The position numbers and the translations under genes were made by a program. From Crambe crambe (lineage: Eukaryota > Porifera > Demospongiae > Poecilosclerida > Crambeidae), in contig OZ004596.1 in NCBI GenBank assembly GCA_963924555.1, positions 1,674,001-1,738,000 of the forward strand: a stretch of 64,000 bases of DNA, written 5' to 3'. Positions 34,320 to 47,300 of this stretch are shown here, piece by piece. How positions within the stretch are numbered: position 1 is the first letter of the stretch; each line of letters starts with the position of its first letter. The notes below the pieces were generated by a model. It saw only the letters and a program-made list of their open reading frames with translations, was not told the DNA's origin and made no database searches.

Positions 34320-35836
34320 CTATAGTTTAGAAATTTGAAGAGTTTGGGCAGCTGTGAAGGACTGGCCAGCAGGGAGGTTGTACGGTTGAGACACATATCC
34401 TGCCTCAACGCACACCATATTGGGGTACTGCAAATGAGTGGATAATAAAAGACAATTATAATAATATTATAACAGCAGCAGTATGAATTTTGAGTTTTTT
34501 TTTTGTGAGCATACCTCATCATTGCCAAAGTCTCCCATAGCTTTAGCCTTCTCTTCCCATGGATTCCAAAGAACTACATTTCAATAGCTACAATGAGACT
34601 TAGAGGATGCATGCATTATAGTGTTGCCTACCTGTATCAGGGAAATTTGTTTTCTTGAGAAGTATGGTCTTGCCACCTGCCACATTTGTGATTGCATGGT
34701 CTTTGACTGCACCTTTGTACACACTGAAGAAAAGGATGAGTAAGGTGACTAGCCACTACACACAGTGGCTATGTGACTGAGTTAGGTTAGTTAACCTGTC
34801 AGTGAATTTTGAAATAATCTTTGGATCCATTTTTTCTTCTTTTTCAACTCCACCATCAGTCTGCAAAATCATTATTAGAGGGTAAAAAAGCATCGACATT
34901 CTTATCATAATACACATTCCTTGTCGATATACTTCAGGCCTCCTAGATCAGATATTGTAGTTTTAGAGATGTCAGGAACTCGGAAATACGTATGCAGAAG
35001 ACAAGTGAAATCAAAAGATCCACTATCTGCATGAACAGGGATAAAACTCATTCCATTAGCTAGCTATGGTAGCATTAATGATTGCTCTATGTACCATTCA
35101 AATTTTTGACCACAAACTCCGTGGTTAAAGAGTCTGCTTTAACAGTAATGATATAGTTGACTTGGAACCTGCATGGATAGATAAAAGACAATTATATCAG
35201 TGCTTTGTTATAGGGCAGTCCGATTAGACAGATTTTATTAGCTAAATACCTGTTGTTATTCCACATTTTCCTGGTTCCATCATCATCAGATAGTGTGAAA
35301 GTTGCAGACACATCTCCATTCTCAGTCTAATAGTGAGAAATTATGCCCTGCAATACCTGATGCACTCATTCAACCCAGTCACAACACACCTTGGAGGGCT
35401 GTGCAGAACAACTCCATTTAGATATCCTAGCAAATCCGTGCTGTGGACCAAGATCCCAAGGTCCGAAGCAAGCTGAGTAAAGAAACTACTGATTACATCA
35501 GCATTTTTCATTCATGAAAAGTCTAGAGGGACTTACGGAATACCACAGGTATGCCTCCACGCACGGCCTTCTTGTTATCAAAAACAGCATTTTTGCTGAG
35601 ATGATCGAGATCATGAGTGATTTGCTTTAGCTAATTGTTCAACTGCTCTAAGTTAACCTACCTTACAAAAATCATGTCCACTCCATCATGGAACCAAGAC
35701 TGAAGAGTAGCCCCTGTTAATTACAGAAGCACAATGCAGGCTAGCTTGTGCATAGCTAGTATTAAGTTAACTTACCATGCAAATTTACTACTGCTTTGTT
35801 ATTATCATCCCTGACTATTTCAACCAGTTCCACCAT
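34320..35836 (-). CDS. Glucose-6-phosphate 1-epimerase (D-hexose-6-phosphate mutarotase)
   Basis: Cytosolic enzyme of the aldose-1-epimerase superfamily (YMR099C type), interconverting alpha and beta anomers of glucose-6-phosphate. About eight short exons run from MVELVEIVRDDNNK at 35836 to QTLQISKL and the stop at 34320. Motifs: GATLQSWFHDGVDMIFVSK, VRGGIPVVF, GPQHGFARISKW (with the expected catalytic His), LLHTYFRVPDI, VLWNPWEEKA and MVCVEAGYV (with the expected catalytic Glu). The phosphate-binding arginines appear present (KAVRGG and GFAR). Length, about 270-280 residues, is normal for the family. It lies tandem to SPC24, with 146 bp between them. Confidence 0.9.
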
Positions 35837-35981
35837 TTTCAGATCTAGCTATCTATCTAATAGTCAGACAGGAAGTAAACAAACGGAAGTAGGGCTACAA
35901 TTAGAGCCCCCTCCCTTCCTCTTTTTTTTTTCCTTCCCCATTACATCAGTTTATAGTGTTTTAAAAATAGTGTGATAAAGT

Positions 35982-36949
35982 TCATATACTGTCCCAGAGA
36001 AAATCTGCAATATAGCATGGAGAGTCCTTTGTAAAATCAAATTCAAATGTCTGCAGTTGTCCATCTGACTTCTTGATGTCTGTTGCAACAGATGGTTAGG
36101 GAAAATATAGAATTTCCGTATGACTCCAGGCTTTAGTTATAAGATCTAAGAGGAATGTACTTCTAGGGTTATGAGGATACATCCTTTGATGTGGTTTTCA
36201 TCTGAGGTCATATCAAATTGTGTATTTGCTATCTTCTTTTGCAATTTTCGGTGTTTCCTATAAAAATAAACAAACTAATCATAAGAAGTTGCCTATAATT
36301 ATCATAGGTTATATTACTTATGAAATTCAAGTATCTTCTTCTCATTCTCCAATTTCTTGAAGTCCCGTTCCCTTTCTCTGACTTGCTTATGAAGTCTCTC
36401 AATCTCGTGCTTGACAGACTGCATGTTGGGCTGAGACAAGTCGGCTGAAACCACACCTTCCATTGCACTTTGATATTCAGCTAATATTGTCTGTTCTATC
36501 ATAGATTTCTTATCCTCCAGTACTAGAAGTTAAACATTGAAGTTTAGTCAGACTTACATCCAACGGACTTAACCATTATGGCTATATCGTAAGAGGGAAG
36601 TAGGATACTTAATTCAATGTTGAACCACTATAGGAGTTCAAAAGTCTCAGCAGTTTCAAAGTGTTCAGAATTTAATACCATGCCATTCAAAATTTCAGTT
36701 TACTAGTCATGCTCTTAAGGTACTGGTGAGTTCCTATCTCTGGCTGGCTACATAGCTACCTTTGATGGTGTTTGATGTGTTCTCCTTTCCCTTGTTTACT
36801 TTACTTCTGACCTTGTCCACGATTTCTATGCTGTCCCTGGCGTTTTTTAAGAGGTCATCTACTGATAACAAGTGTAGGACCTCTCTGCTGTAACTCATAA
36901 TTTCAGAATGCTCGTTTAGTCTCTCCATCAGCGCAGTTTCCTCTGCCAT
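35982..36949 (-). CDS. SPC24: Kinetochore protein Spc24
   Basis: Subunit of the NDC80 complex, which with SPC25 connects the complex to the inner kinetochore in mitosis. Four exons: 36949 to about 36760, about 36522-36320, about 36258-36152 and 36077-35982. The first two encode a helical coiled coil (ALMERLNEHSEIMSYSREVL; SVKHEIERLHKQVRERERDF). The last two form the small globular RWD-like domain: FDMTSDENHIKGCILITLE joined in phase to KSDGQLQTFEFDFTKDSP, then CYIADFLWDSI. This last motif resembles the C-terminus of vertebrate Spc24 (ISDYLW). Small coiled-coil kinetochore proteins diverge fast, so the call rests on the combination of architecture, length and C-terminal motif. The promoter carries E2F-, CCAAT- and CHR-like sites. 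Confidence 0.82.
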
Positions 36950-37016
36950 TCTGGTTCACTGTCTTATTGGAATTTCCCGCCAAAAAAGTGCCTTTTCAAA
37001 TAGAGCGCACCTAAGA
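36950..37016. promoter_or_regulatory. Compact divergent promoter SPC24 / ADAL with E2F-, CCAAT- and CHR-like motifs
   Basis: Only 67 bp separate the two ATGs. Within them are ATTGG (36966-36970, inverted CCAAT), TTTCCCGCCAAAA (from 36973, an E2F consensus) and TTCAAA (36995-37000, inverted CHR TTTGAA). In vertebrates these elements control S and G2/M genes through E2F and DREAM/MuvB complexes. The motifs are visible; the function here is inferred. Confidence 0.6.
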
Positions 37017-39145
37017 ATGGCAGATCTTCTGTCGTATTGCAAATCCTTACCCAAAGTGGTGAGCAACTAGCTACAACCGTATTTTGATTATGCTACGTAT
37101 CAAATTTTTTATCAGGAACTGCATGCCCATATGAATGGTTCCATCAGTGACAGTACTATGTACAAGCTTCTTGAGAGAAAAAAGAATGATGCTATTTCTA
37201 AAGTGTGGGACACCATAGCAAAGGGCCAAAAGAGAACCTTAGATGAGTCCGTGACACGTAGCTAAAATTCAAATGAAATTCCTTCTGAGATTGTTATTCT
37301 GCATAGATGCTTCCAAATGTTTAAACTCATTCATACCCTTGTGGACGATGAAAATGCAGTCTTAATGGTAAGAATTTACTTAATACAGCAGCTAGCTTAC
37401 ATTAATAGCCAGAAATTCTAGGTTGCTAATGATGTTGTGAAAGAATTTGCTGCTGATGGTGTGGTGTATCTTGAATTGCGTTCCACCCCCAGAGCTAATC
37501 AAGAAACAGGTATAGAGTTTTTTCATTTGACGTCACAGGTCATGTGCGATCGATTTACCCCGCCTCCTGGTGTACAGCTGATATAGCAGCTCTGTACAGA
37601 AGTGGTAAACAAATGCTCTAGTTCTTGTCATGCTAGGAGTGGCTTTTCGTACCAAGGATAGATCTTTATATTAGCAACTAGCTGGAACATATACTGAATG
37701 AATCATAACTTCTGCTGCAGGTATAGCTGATTTTGCCTATTCGCTTGTACACCAATATTTTCCGTATACTTCCGTATACTCTTAAACAATCTGTATAACT
37801 TCTGTCCGACTTCCGTACATGTCCGTAGAGATCACATGATGAAAAATCTCTATAATAGAGTCTAATAGAGCAGGGTTTCATTTAGGGGGGGGGGGCATTT
37901 GCCCCCCTGGAAATTTATTATTTTAGTTCTCCCTGTTCCTTAAAGTTGACCATTAAAAATAACGCCCCCTTGGACAATTTTCTGAATGAAACCCTGTGTG
38001 AGAAAAATGCAGAGTTGATTCTTTTCTTTCTTTTCCAGGCATGACAAAAACTTCTTATATTGGTGCCATGATTAAAGGTATCAAGACAGCACTGACGAGC
38101 TTATGTACAACTCAGACTGTATATGTGAGGTAAAGGGTGAACTTTGAAATAATGAGTCTATAGAACACTTTGAACAATTTAGACTTCTTCTTTCAATTGA
38201 TCGACGCCAAAGTATTGATGAAGCTATGGACACTGTGTTACTGGCTGAGAAGTATAGTACCATGCCATCTTGTGGTGAGGACCAAGTCAAAGTTGTAGGT
38301 ATAGACCTCAGTGGAGATCCTCGAGTAAGCGGTTTGTAGTCAACTGAGTATTGATGTTACTGCAATCTCCACAGGCAGGAAACATGAGTGTTTTGTTGCC
38401 AGCTCTCAAAAGAGCAAAAGAAAAGAATTTGAAGATTGCTATGCATTTATCTGAAGTAAATCAACATTAGATAAAGCTTTGTTGGCTACTCTTTGTCATT
38501 GTGTTTAGATTCCATTCAGAAATGATGAGTCATTGCTTCTAATGAAAGGGGCTCCCCCTGATAGGATAGGTCATGGTACATTTCTGCATCCAGATGTTGG
38601 TGGCACATTGGAATTGAAACAAAGAGTGATAGATGGAAATATTCCCATAGGTATAAAAATTTTGCTGAAGCTGCAGCTTGTGAGCAAAACTTCTGAGTTC
38701 TGAAATGGTGCTCTCAAGCTGCAATCTTTTTAAGTTTCCAGACTTGTTAGCCTACGTTGTTCATAAAATCATGCTTACTTTGTACAGAAATGTGTATTAG
38801 TTCGAACCTGAAAACACAAACTGTACCTTCTTTGGACAAGCATCACTTTGGAATTTGGAACCAAATGGGCAATCCTCTTATCATATGTGTGAGTATTAGC
38901 TCAGTACATATATAACACTGTACAAACCATTCATAATTCTACAGACAGATGACAAAGGAGTGTTTTCTACAAGTTTATCAGAAGAATACCATTTGATTGC
39001 TCAAACTTTTAACCTGACAAAACAAGAAGTATGGGAGTTATCTTTTAAATCTCTGAACTACATCTTCGAAGGTGAAGCAGTAAAAAATACACTCAGAAAA
39101 ATTTGGTCTTCATATTATAAATCAAACCTGTCTAGTAGTAACTAA
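37017..39145 (+). CDS. ADAL: Adenosine deaminase-like protein (N6-methyl-AMP deaminase)
   Basis: Metal-dependent deaminase of the adenosine/AMP family; characterised members hydrolyse N6-methyl-AMP to IMP in the cytosol, cleaning up methylated nucleotides. Exons run from MADLLSYCKSLPKV (37017) to the stop ending at 39145. All expected motifs are seen: VELHAHMNGSIS (zinc HxH), LDECFQMFKLIHTL, YLELRSTPRANQETGMTK, VVGIDLSGDPR, IAMHLSEIPF (with His), PDRIGHGTFLHP, and ICTDDKGVFSTSLSEEYHL (zinc Asp). The C-terminal helices (FNLTKQEVWELSFKSLNYIF) match the human protein closely. A 0.5-kb intron (about 37511-38038) holds a fold-back element. It is head-to-head with SPC24. Confidence 0.93.
37871..37996. 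mobile_element. Short fold-back element (CAGGGTTTCATT ends)
   Basis: Begins CAGGGTTTCATTTAG and ends with CTGAATGAAACCCTG; the 15-bp arms are inverted with one mismatch. A second inner symmetry is seen (GGGGGGGCATTTGCCCCCC). 126 bp, in an ADAL intron. No clear target-site duplication, so the superfamily is unknown. Confidence 0.75.
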
Positions 39146-39281
39146 TACTTAATGCTGCCATTACCCATCACAGTACATTGAGAGAAAAAAATATTAATCC
39201 TAAAATGTGCACATGCTAAATGCAATGTGAAAAGAAAAATGAAAACAAAAATGCATGAAGAAGACAAATGAAATTAAAAGG

Positions 39282-41092
39282 TTATTGAGCTTTAGAAGCT
39301 AATATCTGCATTTCTCGACGGAAAAGTCCTTCCATTTTAGATACCCGCATGAATTTGCTGGAAGCATACTTGTTCTTCACAGCTTGCTGTTTAGCTGTGG
39401 ACATGTTCTGCACAAGTTTGGCCATTTTGTAGACACATGGCAAAATGTCCTTTTCAGAATATGTAGAGTAGTGTTGCAGAGTTGGTGTCTAAATCATAAC
39501 ATACCATGACACGTCATAGTCAGTGGATATGATTGTGGGAGACCTATAGGAGACTTACCCATCCACTTGCACCCTGGGCCACTTTTGATAAATAGAGAGC
39601 AGCTGCTGCTTGTTTGGAAGGGGTAAACTCCAGCATGTTATAGTCTGGGAGACACAATTCCATCAGGAACTTCCCCATAGTGTGTACTTCAGGAGTAGCC
39701 TTCAAGTTAAAGTTGGCATTAATTAGAAAAAAAGGTCTGGGGATTCACACTAGCATTCAAATTTTTACCTCCCCTGCTCTTGAGTATCTCCGGAGGAAGT
39801 GGAGACAGAGGGGAGTGCCCAAACTGTAATCTAGCACCTTCAGCATCTGTCTCTCCATCTTTCTGATCTCTTCGCTGGAGTAAGTATCATCTGTGATGAA
39901 TACGAAGTCTCTGATCTCTGGAGCATACATCTCTTCATACTTGCTTGCAAGTAACATTGCAGTCACACCAACCAGTTGTAGTTTTGATTTCTCCACCTTT
40001 TCTATCTATATAAAAAATTAATGTTCAAAATTAGTTGCAGGAGGAGAGAGAGAGAGAGAGTACTCATTGACTCACTGCCAAGTATCTATCAATGATGGAG
40101 ACAGTGAGGTACAGGGTTTCTTGAAGAAGGGTGAAACGTTGATGGACTTGAATCAGCCAGTCGATCAAAATGGTTCTCATGCGCGAGTTGATCTGAGGCT
40201 GAGAGGCCAAGTAGGTTGGGGAGATGTGATACTTTTTCTAAAATAGTGAATGTTAAAAGAAAAAAATAGAGGCTTTTAATTGCATAACTCTTTTGGAATT
40301 TTGAACGAACCAATATTAGCTCACCTCAAGCAACATCATGTACTCGTATATCTCCTTGACATATTCTGCACAGAGTTGGGGGTTTTCATAGTCCAAGGTA
40401 TCTATGTCCTCTATACAGAGTTGTTGAGAGAACTGAGCAGCCACTTCAACTACTTCCATCTCCTCTACTTCAGGTTTTCTGGGTGTTGGTACATGCGTTA
40501 TTCTGGGACCAACTTCTTTTAGCATGCTGGGCTTCACAGGGAGAACTGCTGGTTTCTATTGGAAAAAAATATACAGTGACATCAAAGATACTACACATAT
40601 CAAGCTGAAGCTCAATAGTCTTGAGCCCCTTGAGCCCCCAGATTCACACACAAAACAGTACATTCCATCGAGGGATCCATTCTGGCACTGGCTAGATATC
40701 CAGTGTTAGTCAAAAATTCAACTCGGTCAACATCTCATGCCAAAATGGATCAGTCTATGGAAATGTATCAGATCCTCCCATGTGAGCCTGGGCTGTCAAT
40801 TCAAAGGCATCAAACACTTCTAAGCTCTGATGGCCTATTTTGTCACTCACTTTCATGCCTTTCTGTGGCTGGATGAGGTTTGAACTGAGGCTGCCAAGCG
40901 CTGCTCTTGGTTTGACGACAGGTTTCTGAAAGATATTCTTCCCAGCTCCATGGCGACTGTAGTTTTCATCTCGGGTCTAGAAAAGAAAAGAAAAAAATGA
41001 AAAAAAGAGGGAGGTGTATCAAGACATCCTTCTGTATTTGTTAATCTCTCGCGATCAGGGGGTACATTTACCTGACGTGCTCTTAAAGCCAT
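39282..41092 (-). CDS. CCNB: Mitotic cyclin B
   Basis: Regulatory partner of CDK1 that drives entry into mitosis and is degraded at anaphase. Seven exons from MALRARQ (41092) to the stop at 39282-39284. The second exon carries a destruction box, [10 protein letters not shown] (near 40900), recognised by the anaphase-promoting complex. The cyclin box follows: [18 protein letters not shown] (MRAILIDW-type CDK-binding motif), [18 protein letters not shown] and [20 protein letters not shown]. The second cyclin fold contains [15 protein letters not shown] and the remaining exons. Length, about 400 residues, and motif order fit B1/B2-type cyclins better than A or B3. It is head-to-head with CCDC112, and its promoter has CCAAT- and CHR-like sites. 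Confidence 0.93.
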
Positions 41093-41365
41093 TTTGAAGA
41101 TAATAATTTGTCTGGAGCTTGAAAACACTCTCCCCTCTCCCGAGTGCACTATTGATTCGAAAAACAGGTGGTTTCTATGTGATTTTTGAATTTCGTGAAC
41201 ACTGATATTGATTGGTCAGAATCGAGTAATGCTTGGCAACGTTTTACCTTACGTCATAATAACAAACAAAACGCATGCGTGTTCGAACGTCATCCAAAAT
41301 GTAACAGTTGCCTGGAAGATTTTGTTAACAGTAGCTTGTTCATGTGATTATCTGAAGTAAGCAAC
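41093..41365. promoter_or_regulatory. Divergent promoter cyclin B / CCDC112 with CCAAT-, CHR- and RFX-like motifs
   Basis: 273 bp between the two ATGs. TTTGAA (41185-41190, CHR-like) and ATTGG (41211-41215, inverted CCAAT) are 21 bp apart. GGCAAC within CTTGGCAACG (41235-41240) resembles an RFX X-box half-site. The CCAAT and CHR pair is typical of vertebrate cyclin B promoters. Motif reading only. Confidence 0.5.
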
Positions 41366-44300
41366 ATGTCAGATAAAGGAAATAAGCAAGAACTATTGGA
41401 GAAAATCAAGAGTTGCGAATTGAGGTTCTATATAATGCACACCCATTATTATTGCATGTTTGATATGAATTATGATTACCCAGAATTATAGCATTGGAAA
41501 GGGACAGAAATACTCAGCTATACAGCAAGAAGCATGAATTCAGATCCAGTTACTCTGCTCTTGAAGAATTGTATCATAAATTGTGTACTGAGAGAAAATC
41601 AAAAAGTAATTATTGTTCTAGCTAGCTCATTTGCAGTAGCTATAACTGAATGTCTAATCCTTTGTCTTATAGGACGGGAATTACAGCAGGAATTGTCACG
41701 GATAAAGGGTAGCGTGGAAATGCTCCAAAAGATGCTTTCCAACATGGTGCCAGATCCCGCATGTAAGCTACAAGTGAGACTGAATAGAAATTATGGTAAA
41801 TCTTTGTAATTAGTTGTGGAGAAACTAAAACAAACAATGGAAAGTATAGAGACATCCATCATGACACTCAAAGAGAAGCAACGAGAAATGTGAGTAATAG
41901 TGTTGTAAAACAGATGATCAGAACTATCCACTTCATAGATATGAATCATTACTCCTGGAGGAACAAACAGCCACCCAGGAGATAAATGCTTTTGAGAAGA
42001 AACTGGATTCATGGATGAGTGCACCTCGTGCAAAGCATGTTGAGCCTGAACATGCAAGTATTGCTACTCAGAAGCCTGCACCTTCATCCATGCCACCCTC
42101 TGTGTTGGCTTTTGAGGTAGCTATTTTGTATAAGTATATTAACTCTTTTAGGATTATAATAACGTTATTTTCCAGAGGTTTCTGCAGCAAACTGGTGGTT
42201 GTCAAGAAGGTTGGGATGACTATGATCATCATGTCTTCCTCAAACTAAGAGGCACCACTGTAAGTAGTGTGAGTAATTCAGGCCTCACTAGCATGTTAAC
42301 TATAAACCTGTTATTGTTATTATAGGGAAATAGCAATGCTGGTTTTCTGGAAGCTGTAGCTATGGAACTTCCAACCAAGACACCAGAAGAAATTGAACAG
42401 CATGAGAAATGGTATATTGAGTATTCCACACTCCTAGAAAGCAAACGAAAAGCAATTGAAGCATGGAAAGCCGAGAAGGAGGTATGGTATGTCTAATTAT
42501 TACTGGGGTTGTCTCTAAAAGGAAGTAAATAACTTTGCTATCAGAATCGGAAAAAGGTGAAGTTGACTGAGGAGGCTGATGCAACCACTGATGCAAAGAA
42601 GTCCATCAAACAAGAAATTTTAGCCAAGGAAAGGGAAGAAAGATTTTCAAAACTGAGTGCTTGGAAGGTTAGTGGGCAAATCAGTTCTAAATTTAACTGA
42701 GCTCTGGACTGGAACATTGTCACACAGGCTGAGCAGAAACAGAGGCAGGAGAAAGCAGAAGAGGAGCAGTTAAAAGTAGAACTAGAAGCTTCCAAGAAGA
42801 GGGAAAGAGAAAATGCACGAAGGGTAGGAAAATCAATAATATTATAAGTAAAGGGCATGCATTTTATCTCTAATACAGGCAATTTTAAAGAGTCGTGTGG
42901 AAGAGTATGTGAAAAGTAAGGAGGCAAATATGAATGAAGAAAAGGAAAGAGAAGAAGCTAGAAAGGCACAGGTACTGGCTCAGAAGAAACTGGCAAATAA
43001 AGAGATTGAGAAATTCAGAGAAAGGGTTAGTATCATTGTAATAATAAGAAAGAGTGGACAGGAATGCCCTTCTCATTCTGTGGTGTCATGGTGCATAATA
43101 TAGTTATAATCTTGATAATCATGTAGTTACTTGATGACTTTTATGCAAGTCCTGTTTTGTTCTGTTGATCAGAAGCTGTTCATTGTCAGCACATATGATA
43201 CGTATGCACCATTTGTCTCTGTCCTTGTGGAAATGTATATAATCCTGCAATGCCAGGTCTTGGAAACTCCCTCCTCCCATCAGCACCAAACAGTCTGCCC
43301 TGCTAGCAATCACTCTCTGCAGTGCTGCAATATATCCTCTATTGATCACACCACCAGCTGCTTCTATGAAACTCCTCTCCCACCTCTCAAAGCTCATTCG
43401 ATGATTAAGCAGCACCTCTATTGTATTCAAGGCCCGTGTCTTTAACAAAGCCAATTTCTCTTTATCTCTGATCGTCTGTGGCCAAGAATTACTTCCATAC
43501 TCACCAATATCAGCAGTTATAACTGGTGTTGCATTATTCTTGCCTCTTAACTTTGCTGAGATCTGGACCAAATTCCTAAGACATTTATCAATCGTGTAGC
43601 TCTTGTTTCTCCATGTTAAAATGACTGCATGTTCCAACCTCATCATGATTGCTAGAGACGAGTTGGAGCCCATGTATAAATCTCTATACTTGTTTGCATC
43701 CTTCAGTAGCCTTTCACTGGGGCTGAACTGATTAATGATGGTGAAATCTTTGCACTGCGACGTAGTGACCCAAGGTCCTTCCCATTTACTGAAGACTAGA
43801 GTCACATTCTTTGAGTGCCACTCCCCCAAAATTTCATGAATTTTCTGCCTGGAAAGTTGTATTCCTTTTGTGGGCACGATTTTCACTATGCAATAGCCTA
43901 ATTTCACTAGCTTGCGTAAGAGAGCATGCCTTGTATGCTTGTAACAGATTTCAGTGTTATTTTTATTGGACCATTTTGTTTTATGAACTTTGCTACCAGT
44001 TTGCACATAAATGATATCATTGGGTCCTTTATTGAGAAATCTGTTTTGCGTGATGAGTTCTGCATATCCATTTTCCCTTGATCTAGTGTTGAAATGCTTA
44101 ATATTGAAGTAGTCAGTTAGTCTCATGGTATTGTTTTTCTTGCTTATCAATCCTATGAGTTGAGTTCTACTCATGGCAGGCTCAACGATAGATATAGGCA
44201 GACCAGAGTGACCTGCCCAGCACTGGAGTGAAGTGAGGGCTCTAACTCCTGCACCTTGCTGCCCACTGTACCTTAGGTTGATGAGGTAGATACCTTTCAT

Positions 44301-47300
44301 CTCTGTCTCAATCCTTCCATTCTCCCACTCTTCATTCTCTGTGTGGTGGCTGGTCTTACTTCCTTTAATTTTGAACTTAGATTTTTTAAGTGGGCTCCTC
44401 TTTCTGGACATCAGAAGAAGTATGATAATTAACATAGTAAGAGGTAAGATATAGAAAGCAGTTTTGAGACTCATTTCTAATTGCTAGATGGAGACTGTAC
44501 GATAAGTTGGATATAAATTCTGGTAAAAGGAATCTATAGGAAATCAAAAGGATTCTGTTGAATTCTTTTGTAACCACGTGAGCAATATACTGAATGTGTA
44601 TGCTATATATTGGTTGCTAGGCTTACTGGCTTCAGTAAATATACAATTTTCAGCAATTTAGCTATAACAATTGATCTATATCCACTACTGAGCTCTTTTC
44701 CATTCTCTGTCTTAGGAGTGCCTCATTGTGAGTACATATTAAACGTATGCACCATTTGTCTCTGTCCTTGTGGAAGTGTATGTAATCCTGCAATGCCAGG
44801 TCTTGGAAACTCCCTCCTCCCATCAGCACCAAACAGTCTGCCCTGCTAGCAATCACTCTCTGCAGTGCCGCAATGTATCCTCTATTGGTCACACCACCAG
44901 CTGCCTCTACAAAACTCTTCTCCCACCTCTCAAGGCTTATCTGATGATTGAGCAGAACTCGTATCATATTCAATGTCTGTGCCTCTAGTGAAGACATCCT
45001 GCTTTCAGCTTTAACTATCTTGTTCCAAGAACCACTTCCATACTTACCAATATCAGCTGTTATTATAGGAATTCCAGTATTAGAACTTTTTAATTCTTCA
45101 AATGTTTTGACCAGATTGTCTAAGCATGTATTGATATTGTATTTATGATTGTTCTGTGTTAAAAGCACTGCATGTTCCAACCTGATCATGATTGCTATGG
45201 AAAGATTATGTCTTGTGTATAAATGTTCATAACGTTTTGCATCATGTAACAACCTGTGACTTGGACGGAACTGATTCTTGATGCTATCTTCAATTTTCTC
45301 ACAATTTGGTGTATCTGTATGCCAAAATCCTCGCCACATACTGAGTACTATTGTGACTTTACTATCATGCCATTTCCCTAACAATTCCTGGAGTTTGTTA
45401 TCTGTTAATGTTTTCCAGTTGGCAGATGTTACTTTAACTATGCAGTAACCAGCATCTATCAAGAAGCGAATTGGTCGATATCTTCCAGTAGATGCCCTCT
45501 TCATACATGATGGATTAGCAGCAGTGTCTTTTTCCGGCCACTTTTTTTTCTCGCTGTGTGGTTGTGTATCAATATACACCACATTCTTTGAGCCTTTCTT
45601 GTGAAATTTTTTCAATGGTGTGAGTTCAGCATATCCTATCTCTCTAGACGCAGTATTGAAGTGTTCAATATCGAAATAATTGCTCAGTGCCATGGAATTG
45701 TTTTTGTCTGGACCCATCCCCACTGGGTAACCTGATAATTTTCTTCTGCTAATGACAGGCTCAACTATGGATATTGATAAGTCAGACTGACCTGCCCAGC
45801 ACTGAAGTGATGTGAGAGCATTCACTCCTGCTCCCTGCTGCCCAAAATTGTAGCGTAAGCTCAGGAGATAAATGTGAGGAACTCTATGCCCTTTTTTCTT
45901 TCTTGGTTTTCGTTTTGGGATTTTCATTTGGAGGTGGTTGTCTTTGATGGTGATAGAAACTACATATAGAACGATTAATAAAGAAACTAGAATTAAGAGT
46001 ACTTTGAGTTTGAGTCTCATTGTGCTAGCACTACTGCTATCTTCAGTATCTAGTTACATGCCACCATGCAGTCTTATCGGAATTTTAACTAAATTCCTTG
46101 GTTGCCATGTATAGGAAGTTCAGTATATAGCTATGAGGCCTATAATATATCTCCTAAAGCACATGCAACTTTGATGGGACAATGAATATGAGGTGCAATA
46201 GATCTATATCTATATCATATCAAGTCTTCTCCATTCTCTGTCTTAGGAGTGCCTCATTGTGAGCACATATTAAATGTATGCACCATTTGTCTCTGTCCTT
46301 GTGAAAGTGTATGTAATCCTGCAATGCCAGGTCTTGGAAACTCCCTCCTCCCATCAGCACCAAACAGTCTGCCCTGCTAGCAATCACTCTCTGCAGTGCT
46401 GCGATATATCCTCTATTGGTCACTCCACCAGCTGCCTCCACGAAACTCCTCTCCCACCTCTCAAAGCTCATTTTGTGATTGAACAGAACCTGTATCGTGT
46501 TCAATGTCTGTGCCTTTAGTGAAGACATCCAAGCTTCATCTTTAACTATCTTGTTCCAAGAACCGCTTCCATACTTACCAATATCAGCTGTTATTATTGG
46601 AATTCCAGCATTAGAACTCTTTAATTCTTCGTATGTTTTAACCAGATTGTCTAAACATGTGTTGATGTTGTATTTATGATTTCTTGATGTTAAAAGAACT
46701 GCGTGTTCCAACCTGATCATGATTGCAACTACTGTAGGATTAAGGCCTGTGTATAAATCTTCATAGCGTTTAGCATCCTGTAATAACCTGTGACTTGGAC
46801 GAAACTGATTCTTGATGGTGCTAGTACCATCAATGTTGACACATTTGGATGTATTAGTATGCCAATACCCTCGCCACATACTGAAAACTAGTGTCACATT
46901 ACCATTATTCCATTCTCCTAATAGTTCCTGAAGTTTATAGTCTGTTAGTGTTTTCCAGTTGGCAATTATCACTCTAACTATGCAGTAACCAGCATCTATC
47001 AAGGAGTGAAGTGGACGATTTCTTCCTGCTGATGCTCTCCTCATACATGATGGAGTGCTTTCTCCTGTTGTCCATAGTATCTTTTCAGTATGTGGTTTGG
47101 TATCAATATATGCTACGTTCTTTGAACCTTTCTTATCAAATTCATCTAGTGGTGTGAGTTCTGCATATCCCATCTCTTTAGATACGGCATTGAAGTGTTC
47201 GATATCAAAATAGTTGCTCAGTGCCATGGAGTCGTTACTTTTTCTATTTGCTGTGAAGCTTAATATTCTCCTTATTCTAATGACAGGCTCAACTATGGAT

